From the NCBI RefSeq assembly GCF_016464705.1, contig NZ_JAEHOB010000025.1, positions 1-56,506 of the forward strand: a DNA stretch of 56,506 bases, given 5' to 3'. The notes below the pieces were generated by a model. That model saw only the letters and a list, made by a program, of their open reading frames with translations. It did no database searches and was not told the origin of the DNA. This stretch comes from Qaidamihabitans albus. GTDB taxonomy: Bacteria; Actinomycetota; Actinomycetes; Mycobacteriales; Pseudonocardiaceae. This document shows, piece after piece, positions 26,053-33,930 of the stretch (position 1 is its first letter; every line of letters begins with the position of its first letter). The position numbers were made by a program, and so were the translations under genes.

Positions 26053-26671
26053 GATCCCTCGCCCTTCTCGATCTCAGCCCTCAGGCAACACCGTGCCGCA
26101 CCAGGAGACCGGTATAGGTTGCCTACAGTCGTGGAAGATTAGCGTACCCGCCCACAGGGCACTCTGATCACCAGAGCTGCCACTGCGCCCGGGAGCGGGG
26201 CAGCTTCAGATTCCGCCGGTTGAGCAACGGCAGCCGGCGGAATCACCCCTTCCATGCGGTGGCGCAATGCCTACAGGCCGGGCCGGGTGCCCCCCGCCGT
26301 GGCGACGGCCACGATGACCTGTCGGTCCATGGTTCTCTGAGTGCCCGCCAGGTGGTCAGGCTGGCGAGGCCGTACTGGTCGGCGAGATGGAGGTAGCTGG
26401 GTTCAGGGATCTTGCGCACACGTGGAGCATTTACGCCATTGTCCAAGGACTTGTGAAACCCTATGCGCGGAGAAGCGAGGTAGCTCAACCGAACGATCAG
26501 GACCGCCTCAAGCTCCACGGACCATGAAGCACGCGGGCCGTAGAGTCGCCGAGTTTCGTCACCAGACCACTCCTTGTCGGCGCCAGAACTGGTCGGTTAC
26601 GAGGAGACCGAGACGCATCACCCGATGCAGTACCGGTTCGGTGTGGTCACCCACCGAGCCGATAATCCGCT
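26053..26671. other. 619-bp interval without a recognisable gene
   Basis: Codon bias breaks down here and the sequence is visibly less G+C-rich than its flanks. A minus-strand open frame (26518-26243, ending CRHCATAWKG) and a plus-strand frame ending YEETETHHPMQYRF (to about 26672) have protein-like composition but no start and no family I recognise. These may be remnants of a lost gene. No repeats or RNA genes are seen. Confidence 0.4.
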
Positions 26672-26968
26672 ATGACATCGCCAACCGGACCTGCAGGTGC
26701 ATCCGTCCGCGCTGATGCGGCTGCAGGCGACGTGCACGATCACGTCACGGCGTTTAACAGGCTCGACTTCTATACATGTTCCGCCCGAGCCGAGGTTCCT
26801 CCCGGCGCATCTTCCTGCTTTCCTGAGGACATCGGCCGGTCCACGGAGATGGTTTCCGAATTCGAGGGACACATGTACCAATATGTCGACAAAATCGGGG
26901 ACGACTGCTGGATCTCGGACGAGCAGGAACGCCGAGTGTGGATACCGGAGGCGTTGTGCGACCGCTGA
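26672..26968 (+). CDS. Small hypothetical protein
   Basis: 98 residues, ATG at 26672 without a clear ribosome site. The C-terminal half (MVSEFEGHMYQYVDKIGDDCWISDEQERRVWIPEALCDR, described by its acidic and aromatic content) looks like real protein, the N-terminus less so; a later start is possible. No family recognised. It precedes the prenyl synthase gene by 103 bp on the same strand. Confidence 0.35.
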   Translation: MTSPTGPAGASVRADAAAGDVHDHVTAFNRLDFYTCSARAEVPPGASSCFPEDIGRSTEMVSEFEGHMYQYVDKIGDDCWISDEQERRVWIPEALCDR

Positions 26969-27071
26969 CGGTCCGCGCTCTGAACCGCCTGGGCCTGCCC
27001 CGGCGTTCGGATGCCTGGGAGTGGGACGCGGATCCCCTCTGCACCACCAGCACGGACGGGAGGTTGACCTC

Positions 27072-28115
27072 GTGACCGCGACCTCGCCACGCGAGGCTAC
27101 CCCGACCGGCTCAGTACCGGGCTGGCTGGCCCATGCCGAGGCCACCGTGGCCCCGGTGCTGCGATCCACGCTCGATCAGCTCCACCCTGACCTGGTGCAG
27201 ATGGCGACGTATCACAGGGGATGGACCGATTCCGCCGGGAGGCCGACACCGGACGCGTCCTCGGGCAAGGGTTTGCGGCCGGCGCTGGCACTGTGGTCCG
27301 CTCAAGCCGCCGGAGCGTCACCCGAGACCGGAATCCCGGCCGCGGTCGCGGTCGAACTCATCCACGACTTCAGTCTGGTGCACGACGACATCATGGACGG
27401 TGACACGATTCGCCGCGGACGAGACACCGTCTGGACCGTATATGGCACCGGCCCGGCCGTCCTGCTCGGCGACGCACTGCACGCCCAAGCCACCGTCACC
27501 CTCGTCGCCGCAAGGTCGCACAGTCGCCAGGCCGTCGCACGCCTGGCCGAGACGACCGCCGAGCTGTGCCGCGGGCAGGCTCAGGATCTCGCGCTGGAGC
27601 ATCGCGACCAGGCCAGTGTGCAGGACTACCTGGCGATGGTCGAAGGCAAGACCGGTGCACTGATGCGATGCGCCACCACCCTCGGCGCGATCCTGGTCGA
27701 CGCCGAACCGGATCTGATCAGTGACCTGGACCGGATCGGCCACCACCTCGGGGTTCTGTTCCAAGTCGTCGACGACATGCTCGGCCTCTTCGGAGATCCG
27801 TCGGTCACGGGCAAATCGATACGGTCGGACCTGTCGCGACGCAAGAAGACCCTCCCGATCCTCGCCGCCGCGGCTTCGACCACAACGGCCGGGCAGGAAC
27901 TGGCCGACCTGCTGCACCGGTCCACACTGGACGAGCACGACCTGAACCGGGCGGCCCGGCTCGTCGAGGAGGCCGGGGGAAGCGCCCGAGCGTGGGACGA
28001 ATGCGTCTGGCATCACGATCAGGCCGTCGCGGTGCTCACGCGGATGCGCCTCGATGCCGACAGCGACGCCGTCCTGCGTGACCTGCTGACCTACCTGCTC
28101 AACCGCATCCGCTAG
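27072..28115 (+). CDS. Polyprenyl diphosphate synthase (GGPP-synthase type)
   Basis: 347 residues from GTG 27072 with GGGAGG 8 nt upstream. All-alpha trans-prenyltransferase: the first Asp-rich motif is in IHDFSLVHDDIMDGDTIRRGRDTVW, the second in FQVVDDMLGLFGD, and GKGLRPALALW and KTGALMRCATTLGA are the other core segments. It should condense IPP with allylic diphosphates; small residues before the first motif suggest C15-C20 or longer products, but length cannot be fixed by eye. With ispH and a methyltransferase downstream it forms an isoprenoid gene group. Confidence 0.9.
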   Translation: MTATSPREATPTGSVPGWLAHAEATVAPVLRSTLDQLHPDLVQMATYHRGWTDSAGRPTPDASSGKGLRPALALWSAQAAGASPETGIPAAVAVELIHDFSLVHDDIMDGDTIRRGRDTVWTVYGTGPAVLLGDALHAQATVTLVAARSHSRQAVARLAETTAELCRGQAQDLALEHRDQASVQDYLAMVEGKTGALMRCATTLGAILVDAEPDLISDLDRIGHHLGVLFQVVDDMLGLFGDPSVTGKSIRSDLSRRKKTLPILAAAASTTTAGQELADLLHRSTLDEHDLNRAARLVEEAGGSARAWDECVWHHDQAVAVLTRMRLDADSDAVLRDLLTYLLNRIR

Positions 28116-28240
28116 CCGCAGCCCGCCACCCCGCTCTCGGCGACTGTGGTCACACCAGCGCCGCTGCGCTCACCCCGCACCGGCTACATCTCTGCCTGTC
28201 CCCGGCAAGCCGCACCGGCCGAACCACGGAGAAGGAGACG

Positions 28241-29215
28241 ATGAGCGCCTCGTCCAAACGAGTTCTGCTGGCCGCGCCGCGTGGATTCTGCGCCGGGGTG
28301 GACCGGGCCGTCAACGTCGTGCGGGAAGCCCTGGCACGCTACGGGCCACCGGTGTACGTAAGGCACCAGATCGTGCACAACACCCAGGTCATCACCGAAC
28401 TCACCGCCGCAGGCGCGATCTTCACCGACGACCTCGACGAGATCCCCCACGGCGCGCGGGTCGTCTTCTCGGCACACGGCGTGTCCCCCGCGGTAAGTCA
28501 GCATGCCCACCGTCGCGGCCTGCGAGTCATCGACGCCACCTGTCCCCTCGTGTCGAAGGTCCACACCGAGGCCCGTCGATTCGCTCGTGATGACCAGCAG
28601 GTCGTACTCATCGGGCATCCCGACCACATCGAGATCGAGGGCACCCGCGGGCACGCACCCGAGCACACCCACGTGGTCGACCCCGACGACCCGGACGCGG
28701 TGGACCGCCTGGAACTGGACCCCGACCGGGGGGTGGTGTGGCTCTCGCAGACCACCCTCGCGGTCGACGATGTCGCCGGCGCCGTACAGCGACTCCGCGA
28801 ACGGGTCCCGGCGCTACACGACCCGCCCAGTGATGACATCTGCTATGCCTCCACCAACCGCCAGCAAGCCGTGACCACGATCGCGCCACGCTGCGAGCTG
28901 GTACTGGTCATCGGCTCGGACAACTCGTCGAACTCGCGGCGCCTTGTCGAGGTCGCGCTGCACGCGGGAGCTCCGGCCGCGCACCTGCTCGACCGGGCCG
29001 CACAGCTACGACCGGAGTGGCTGGACGCGGTGACCACAGTGGGTGTCACCGCAGGCGCCAGCGCTCCCGAAGTCCTGGTGGAGGACCTACTCGCGGTGCT
29101 GGCCACGCACGGTTTCGCCACCGTCGAGCTCGTCACCACGGCCGAAGAGAACATCCGCTTCGGGCTTCCGGCGTCACTGCGACCCGCATCCGGACAAAGG
29201 GGAAACCCCACGTGA
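28241..29215 (+). CDS. ispH: 4-hydroxy-3-methylbut-2-enyl diphosphate reductase
   Basis: 324 residues. The three cluster-binding cysteines are in RGFCAGVDRA, DATCPLVSKVH and DDICYASTNRQ, with substrate-binding AHGVSP, HPDHIEIEGTRGH, SQTTLAVDD and SSNSRRLVEV. It catalyses the last step of the MEP pathway to IPP and DMAPP. A strong GAGAAGGAG site precedes ATG 28241. Located 125 bp after the prenyl synthase, so precursor supply and chain elongation are encoded together. An additional housekeeping copy elsewhere would be expected in this kind of genome. Confidence 0.95.
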   Translation: MSASSKRVLLAAPRGFCAGVDRAVNVVREALARYGPPVYVRHQIVHNTQVITELTAAGAIFTDDLDEIPHGARVVFSAHGVSPAVSQHAHRRGLRVIDATCPLVSKVHTEARRFARDDQQVVLIGHPDHIEIEGTRGHAPEHTHVVDPDDPDAVDRLELDPDRGVVWLSQTTLAVDDVAGAVQRLRERVPALHDPPSDDICYASTNRQQAVTTIAPRCELVLVIGSDNSSNSRRLVEVALHAGAPAAHLLDRAAQLRPEWLDAVTTVGVTAGASAPEVLVEDLLAVLATHGFATVELVTTAEENIRFGLPASLRPASGQRGNPT

Positions 29216-29432
29216 GCCCGCCACGAGTTCCGACACAGTCCGGTTCTCTGCGGCGAATCCGGATGGACCGCTGGTGGGACCCAGTCACGAAGCCGTACTC
29301 ACAGCGGTCGACCTGCCCACACCATCACCTTCACGTTCGACGACAACCACACTGCCGCCGCAACGATCGCGGTGCACTCGTGACTCGATCAGAACCTACC
29401 TCGGATTCCCGCCCCAACGGATTGGAGCGTCG

Positions 29433-30239
29433 ATGACCACTACGCCGCCCCGATACGACGCGGTATTTCACGCCGAAGCCGGCCGGGAACACACCCGGCT
29501 GGCGGCGCTGGCGGACACCTTCGACCCCTTCAGCCACGCACGCGTGGCGGACCTACCACTGGCGTCACATCCACGGGTGTTGGAGATCGGGCCGGGCCTG
29601 GGCACCCTTGCCCGCTGGATGACCGGCACCTACCGGCCGACCGAGCTCGTGCTGCTCGGCCGAGACCAGGCGCTGCTGGACCAGCTGCGCGGGATCTCCA
29701 CACGACAGTTCAGAGTGGACCTGACCGCCCCGGGGCTCGCCGAAATGGTCCCTGCGGACACTTTCGACCTGATCCACTGCCGGTTCGTGCTCATGCACCT
29801 ACCCGACCCTCAGCACGTCCTCGATCAGGTCGTGACCTGGCTGCGACCGGGCGGTTGCCTACTCGTCAGCGACGGCATCGACCTCACACCGGCCTCCGGA
29901 GACGCGGACGTGCGTGTCCTGATGCGCACGCTGTGGCGCACCGCGCGAGAACGCATCGGGACCAACCCCGACTGGGCACGTCACTACCCCACACCATTGC
30001 GGCAGGCCGGTCTGACTCGTGTCGGGATCGCAGCTGACGTTCCCATCCTGACCGGCGGTGGTCCGTGCGCCACGTTCCTGCGCCTCACATTCGACGAGCT
30101 CGCCCCCGACCAGCCGGATACGGCGCTCGGCGAGCACCCCGGCATGCGCCGCCTGCACCAGTCTGACCTGATGACGCCCGCACCGATGGCCATGATCACC
30201 GCATGGGGAAGACGCCGTTCCCCCACCGCGCACTGCTGA
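29433..30239 (+). CDS. Class I SAM-dependent methyltransferase
   Basis: 268 residues. Motif I is in RVLEIGPGLGTLARWM, the acidic second strand in ELVLLGRDQALLDQL, motif post-II in FDLIHCRFVLMHLPDPQHVLDQVVTWLRPGGCLLVSDGI. This resembles small-molecule methyltransferases of natural-product pathways. ATG 29433 has TTGGAG 6 nt upstream. It is 217 bp downstream of ispH on the same strand, so it may decorate the isoprenoid made by this group, but no cyclase is present in the window. Confidence 0.87.
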   Translation: MTTTPPRYDAVFHAEAGREHTRLAALADTFDPFSHARVADLPLASHPRVLEIGPGLGTLARWMTGTYRPTELVLLGRDQALLDQLRGISTRQFRVDLTAPGLAEMVPADTFDLIHCRFVLMHLPDPQHVLDQVVTWLRPGGCLLVSDGIDLTPASGDADVRVLMRTLWRTARERIGTNPDWARHYPTPLRQAGLTRVGIAADVPILTGGGPCATFLRLTFDELAPDQPDTALGEHPGMRRLHQSDLMTPAPMAMITAWGRRRSPTAHC

Positions 30240-30371
30240 GGCGACGGCGGCCCCTACCTCCGCCCATGGGTTGCTCCGGCCGTGCCACCGCAGACACGCT
30301 CCCTGTCAAGCTCGGCGACGAGTGTCGACCATGGCGGCGAGGCGGAGCGGCCCGGGTTGCGCGCGGCCCTA

Positions 30372-30391
30372 GTGAGTGTATAGTCACTCAC
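30372..30391. promoter_or_regulatory. TetR operator GTGAGTG-N6-CACTCAC
   Basis: Perfect 7-bp arms with a 6-bp spacer (tatagt) ending at the base before the TetR ATG (30392). A closely matching site occurs at 31106-31125. Confidence 0.8.
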
Positions 30392-30976
30392 ATGGCCAGG
30401 GAGCGAGTGTCACTGTCCACCGCCGAGGCCCGCCGTGAGGCCGTCGTGGCCAGCGCCGTGACCGTGTTCGCGCGGGGCGGGTACGCCGGCACGCCCATCA
30501 CGGCGGTGGCCGAGCACGCCAGGATCTCGCCCGCGTACGTGTTCAAGCTGTTTCCCTCCAAGGTCTCGTTGTTCGTCGCGGCACTGGAGCGGTGCTACGA
30601 GCGGATCGTCGACGCGCTCGAGGGCGGTGCCGCGCGGGCGGAGACACCAGCCCCCGCGGACGTGCTGCACTCGATGGGCGCGTCCTACGCCGCCCTGATC
30701 GCCGACCGCGACCTGCTGATGCTGCAAGTACACGCCCAGGCCGCGACGGGTGCACCGGAGATCGCCGAGGCCGTCCGGCGCGGCATCGCCCGTGTCACGT
30801 CCTTCGCCTCCAGCCGCTCCCGCGCCTCCGCCGACGAGGTGCAGCAGTTCATCGCCTACGGGCAGCTCTGCCACCTGCTCACCACGCTCGACGCTTTCGG
30901 TGTCGACGAGCCGTGGGCGGCGACGCTCACCGCCGGCATCCGTCACCACTGGCCGGAGGGAGGTGAGCAGACATGA
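30392..30976 (+). CDS. TetR-family transcriptional regulator
   Basis: 194 residues with HTH about 10-58 (STAEARREAVVASAVTVFARGGYAGTPITAVAEHARISPAYVFKLFPSKVSLFVAAL) and a helical ligand domain. A palindrome touches its start codon, so it probably blocks its own transcription and, through the matching site at 31106, the epimerase transcript downstream. Its stop overlaps the ATG of a 26-residue ORF by 4 nt. Confidence 0.9.
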   Translation: MARERVSLSTAEARREAVVASAVTVFARGGYAGTPITAVAEHARISPAYVFKLFPSKVSLFVAALERCYERIVDALEGGAARAETPAPADVLHSMGASYAALIADRDLLMLQVHAQAATGAPEIAEAVRRGIARVTSFASSRSRASADEVQQFIAYGQLCHLLTTLDAFGVDEPWAATLTAGIRHHWPEGGEQT

Positions 30977-31053
30977 GCCGCCCCGCCGTGCGTTGGATCT
31001 CCCTGATCCCGCTGGCAGTTCTCGACGTCATCATGTTCGTCGCCTGGAGCTGA
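30973..31053 (+). CDS. 26-residue hydrophobic peptide (candidate small membrane protein)
   Basis: ATG overlaps the TetR stop (ATGA), which suggests translational coupling. Most of the peptide is one hydrophobic stretch (WISLIPLAVLDVIMFVAW) long enough to cross a membrane, after a short positively charged N-terminus. It ends AWS; the next small ORF (31143) ends AWN, so the two may be related. Followed by a hairpin with a T tract. No known family; it could still be a chance ORF. Confidence 0.45.
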   Translation: MSRPAVRWISLIPLAVLDVIMFVAWS

Positions 31054-31068
31054 CCCCACCCACGCTCG

Positions 31069-31094
31069 CGGCCCCGACAGCGGGCCGTTCTTTT
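31069..31094 (+). terminator. Intrinsic terminator after the TetR/small-ORF unit
   Basis: CGGCCC and GGGCCG arms (31069-31074, 31082-31087) with a 7-nt loop are followed by TTCTTTT, a proper T tract that is unusual in this G+C-rich window. Confidence 0.65.
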
Positions 31095-31105
31095 GAGCCT
31101 TCGAA

Positions 31106-31125
31106 GTGATTGACCAGTCACTCAC
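31106..31125. promoter_or_regulatory. Second TetR operator GTGATTG-N6-CACTCAC
   Basis: Matches the operator at 30372-30391 at 13 of 14 arm positions and has the same 6-bp spacer. It lies 17 bp upstream of the 37-residue ORF and so would control the transcript that carries that ORF and the epimerase gene. Confidence 0.75.
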
Positions 31126-31142
31126 AACCATAAGGAGTTGTC

Positions 31143-31256
31143 ATGTCGCCGGAAGCCGGCAACCGGGGCCGGGTGCCCACCGAACGCATCGCCTGGCAGG
31201 CCACGCTCACGGTCCTGCTGACGGCCGCCGTGCTCATGCTGACGGCGTGGAACTGA
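31143..31256 (+). CDS. 37-residue single-span membrane peptide
   Basis: ATG 31143 follows AAGGAG by 6 nt, a good ribosome site, and lies just after a TetR operator. The N-terminal half is polar and charged (PEAGNRGRVPTERIAW), the C-terminal half one hydrophobic helix (ATLTVLLTAAVLMLTAW). The last codons and the stop lie inside the left arm of a 29-bp perfect hairpin. It may be a functional small membrane protein or a leader peptide whose translation affects the hairpin. Confidence 0.55.
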   Translation: MSPEAGNRGRVPTERIAWQATLTVLLTAAVLMLTAWN

Positions 31257-31310
31257 CGGGGGTGGCGTGCCCGGCCGGGCCGGCCGGGCACGCCACCCCC
31301 GTCAGTTCCA
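31248..31310 (+). promoter_or_regulatory. 29-bp perfect hairpin between leader ORF and epimerase gene
   Basis: Arms 31248-31276 and 31282-31310 are exact reverse complements over 29 bp with a 5-nt GGGCC loop. The left arm includes the stop codon of the 37-residue ORF; the right arm ends 26 bp before the epimerase ATG. There is no T tract, so this may be an attenuator, an mRNA-processing site or a terminator rather than a plain intrinsic terminator. Confidence 0.75.
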
Positions 31311-31336
31311 GCACAGACCCAGCCCGGGAGAAACTC

Positions 31337-32287
31337 ATGAGCAGCACCAGCACAGAACTCCACGTCGTACTCGGCGCCGGACCGGCGGGCACCGCCGTCA
31401 CCGCCGAGCTCGCCGGCCGCGGCCTCCGGGTACGGCACGTCGACCGGAAACCGATCAGCGGCGCGCCCGCCGGCGCCGGGACGTACCAGGCCGACGTCTC
31501 CGTGCCCGAGGAGGCCGTTGCCGCCACCGGCGGCGCGTCCGTCATCTACCACGCGATCAACGTGGCCTACCACCGGCAGGTGGACGTCCTGCCCACGATC
31601 ACCGACAACATCCTCGCCGCTGCCGAGCGGCACGGCGCGAAGCTCGTCGTGCTCGACACGCTCTACCCGTACGGCGAGGCCGACGGCGAGCACATCACCG
31701 AGACCACCCCGTGGGCCGCGACCGGCCGCAAGGGCAAGCTCCGTGCCGAGCTCGACCGGCGCTACCTCGACGCGCACTCGTCCGGCGCCGTGCGCACCAC
31801 GATGGGGCGCTCGGCCGACTTCTTCGGTCCCGGCGTGTTCAACTCCACCCTCGGCGGCGCGTTCTTCCCGGCTGCGCTGACGGGGCAGCCCGCACTCGCG
31901 CTCGGCGACATCCAGCTGCCCCACAGCTACAGCTACATCCGCGACGTCGCCCGCGGGCTCGCCACGCTCGGCACCACCGACAGCGGCGATGGACGGATCT
32001 GGCACCTGCCAACCGTTCCGGCGGTCAGTACGGCCGAGATCCACCGCATCGTCGAGGACATCATCGGCCGGTCCGTCACGGTCGACCTGCTCACCGAGCC
32101 GGAACCGTACGGCCCGTTCGACGAGGTCTTCATGCGGGAGTACGCGGAGATCTTCTACCAGCACCGGATTCCGCAGAACATGGTGTCCACCGCCTTCGAA
32201 GGCACCTTCGGGCAGGTCCCCACCCCGCTGCGGGAGGCGTTGCGGGCCACCGTCGAGTGGTACCGCGACCACGTGCTCCGAACCTGA
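31337..32287 (+). CDS. NAD-dependent epimerase/dehydratase-like protein (extended SDR)
   Basis: 316 residues. The N-terminal dinucleotide motif is GAGPAGTAV (residues 13-21), followed by ASVIYHAINVAYHRQVDVLPTITDNILAAA, LVVLDTLYPYGE and the SYIRDVARGLATLG segment of extended SDRs. The usual YxxxK pair is not clear (RGKLRAELDRRYLDAH region), so catalysis may be atypical. ATG 31337 with GGGAG upstream. Expected to be under the TetR encoded at 30392 through the operator at 31106. Confidence 0.82.
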   Translation: MSSTSTELHVVLGAGPAGTAVTAELAGRGLRVRHVDRKPISGAPAGAGTYQADVSVPEEAVAATGGASVIYHAINVAYHRQVDVLPTITDNILAAAERHGAKLVVLDTLYPYGEADGEHITETTPWAATGRKGKLRAELDRRYLDAHSSGAVRTTMGRSADFFGPGVFNSTLGGAFFPAALTGQPALALGDIQLPHSYSYIRDVARGLATLGTTDSGDGRIWHLPTVPAVSTAEIHRIVEDIIGRSVTVDLLTEPEPYGPFDEVFMREYAEIFYQHRIPQNMVSTAFEGTFGQVPTPLREALRATVEWYRDHVLRT

Positions 32288-32333
32288 AGCACGTCCGTCC
32301 ACAGTAGAGGACCGGAGCACCCGGCCCGGTCCT

Positions 32334-32966
32334 CTACCGCTTCGAGGACGTGACCTCGGCGCGGGCCTGGACCCGGCCCGCGTACCACGCGGTCCAGGCG
32401 GACAGCGCGGCGACCAAAGCGATCAGCAGCGCGACGCTGAGCCCGGCCATCACGTCCACCGGCAGCAGGTAGACGAGTGGCACGCGCAGGGCGGCCTCCA
32501 ACAGGAGGGCGAGGCCCCACACCGCCGTCATCCGGACGAAAGCCCGCCGGAACCCCGGGAGCTCGGCGCACAACCGGTCGATCTCGGCGCGCTTCGCCGC
32601 CCCCGAACCGGCCCGCACGGCAACCAGCACCAGCGGCGCGTGGCTCGCGCAGCTGGCGAGCATGATCAGCGCGGCGGCGCCGGTGGCGAAGGACTCCTTG
32701 AGGATGAGGAACCGGGGGTCGCCGGTGACGAACGAGAGCGCCAGGCCGACGCCGAGCACGGTGGCGAGCAGGGCGGCGAACCCGTCGAACGAGCGTTGCC
32801 GCACCGCCGCCCAGCCCAGCCGCAGCGCGGCGAGGAGTGCCCCGGCCAGCAGCGCGACCCGCTCGTCCTGACCGGCCAGCCGCAGCCCGTAGTAGGCCGC
32901 GAGCGGCAGCCCCACGTCCCACAGCAGCAGCGGGATCGGCGAGCCGCCCGGCTTCTGTGCCGTCAC
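32334..32966 (-). CDS. VC0807-like integral membrane protein
   Basis: 210 residues with five or six hydrophobic segments (LLLWDVGLPLAAYYGLRL, VALLAGALLAALRLGWAAV, GFAALLATVLGVGLALSFV, TGAAALIMLASC, GLALLLEAALRVPLVYLL, GLSVALLIALVAALSAWTAWY). The TGDPRFLILKESF loop is typical of VC0807-family proteins of unknown function. Its GTG overlaps the stop of the hydrolase gene by 4 nt, so the two are translationally coupled and probably work together. Confidence 0.78.
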   Translation of the reverse strand: MTAQKPGGSPIPLLLWDVGLPLAAYYGLRLAGQDERVALLAGALLAALRLGWAAVRQRSFDGFAALLATVLGVGLALSFVTGDPRFLILKESFATGAAALIMLASCASHAPLVLVAVRAGSGAAKRAEIDRLCAELPGFRRAFVRMTAVWGLALLLEAALRVPLVYLLPVDVMAGLSVALLIALVAALSAWTAWYAGRVQARAEVTSSKR

Positions 32967-33843
32967 GACTCGACCTCGGCCAGGAACGCCAGTACCCGCG
33001 CGTTGACCTCGGCGGCGGACTCGCCCGCGATCGAGTGGGTCGCCGCGGGCCACAGCTCCGCGCGGACGTCCGGCAGCAGCTCGCGGGCCCGCGCCACAGC
33101 CCGGCGCGCGTCGTGCATGACGCTGCGGCCTGCGATGAGCGCCAGCACCGGTACGTCGATCGAGCGCAGCTGCGCGTCGGTGAACTGTGTCGGGGTCGGC
33201 AGGGCGATCCGGTAGGTTCGCATGCCCTCGTTGATGGCCCCGGCGACCGGGTCGGCGGTGAGCGACTCCGCGTCGCCGGAGATCCAGCGCAGGAACGCGG
33301 GCCGCCCCCACCGGCTGATGCCGGGGATGAGGGCGAGTGCCGTGCGGGCGAGCAGCGCGAGCGGGAAGCGGGCGAAGGTCTGCACCGGGTCGATCAGGGT
33401 CAGCGAGGCCAGCCGCCGCGGCGCCCGCACTGCCAGGTTGGTCGCGAGCCAGCCGCCGAACGAGTACCCGAGCAGATGCACGGCGGGCAGCTCCAGCACG
33501 CCGAGCACCGTGTCGAGCCAGGCGGCCTGATCCGCGGCCCCGCGTATCGGCGCGGTCTGCTCGCTGCGCCCCGGCTCCCCGATCAGGTCGAACGCGTAGA
33601 CCGGCCGGTCGGCGGCGAACGCGGCGAGGTTGGGCTCCCACATGACCACGGCTCCCGCCCGGCCGGGCAGCAACACCAGGGGCGTCGGGCCGGGCTTGCC
33701 GAAGCGGTACACACGCGCGCCGTGCCGAACTCGGTGGCGATGTCGTGCCGCGCCGCCGGCTCGGGCAGCGCGGCCAACCCCCGGTCGTAGGCGGCGTCGT
33801 ACTCCGCCCGGGCCCCCGGTGAGACGAACCGGCCAACCGTCAT
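32963..33843 (-). pseudogene. Alpha/beta hydrolase split by a frameshift near 33712
   Basis: The N-terminus starts at ATG 33843 (VGRFVSPGARAEYDAAYDRGLAALP, with GGAAGAGG upstream) and ends in the wrong frame after GTARV; the rest is open from 33712 (YRFGKPGPTPLVLLPG, nucleophile elbow GYSFGGW, late His in THSIAGES). The join falls in an alternating GCGCGCGTGTGT run where one GT too many explains the shift. Intact length would be about 292 residues. Real slippage or a sequencing error. Possibly under the divergent TetR at 33931. Confidence 0.82.
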
Positions 33844-33862
33844 CGCGACCTCTTCCGTTTGG

Positions 33863-33878
33863 CGATACGATCGTATCG
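33863..33878. promoter_or_regulatory. TetR operator CGATACGATCGTATCG
   Basis: A perfect 16-bp palindrome in the 87-bp divergent gap between the hydrolase and TetR genes. A half-site (GTCGTATCG) recurs at 33908-33916, closer to the TetR start. Confidence 0.75.
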
Positions 33879-33930
33879 TAAAGACGGTCGAGCGGTTTCG
33901 CAATCCGGTCGTATCGCGAAAGGGGGACGC

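Noticed and set aside
31248-31310. Simple intrinsic terminator
   Set aside because: No T tract follows, the left arm is coding, and a gene with its own ribosome site starts 26 bp later without an evident promoter in between; an attenuator or processing site fits better, though a terminator is not excluded.
31118-32320. 400-codon minus-strand frame opposite the epimerase
   Set aside because: Shadow frame; the plus-strand protein has a clear dinucleotide-binding motif.
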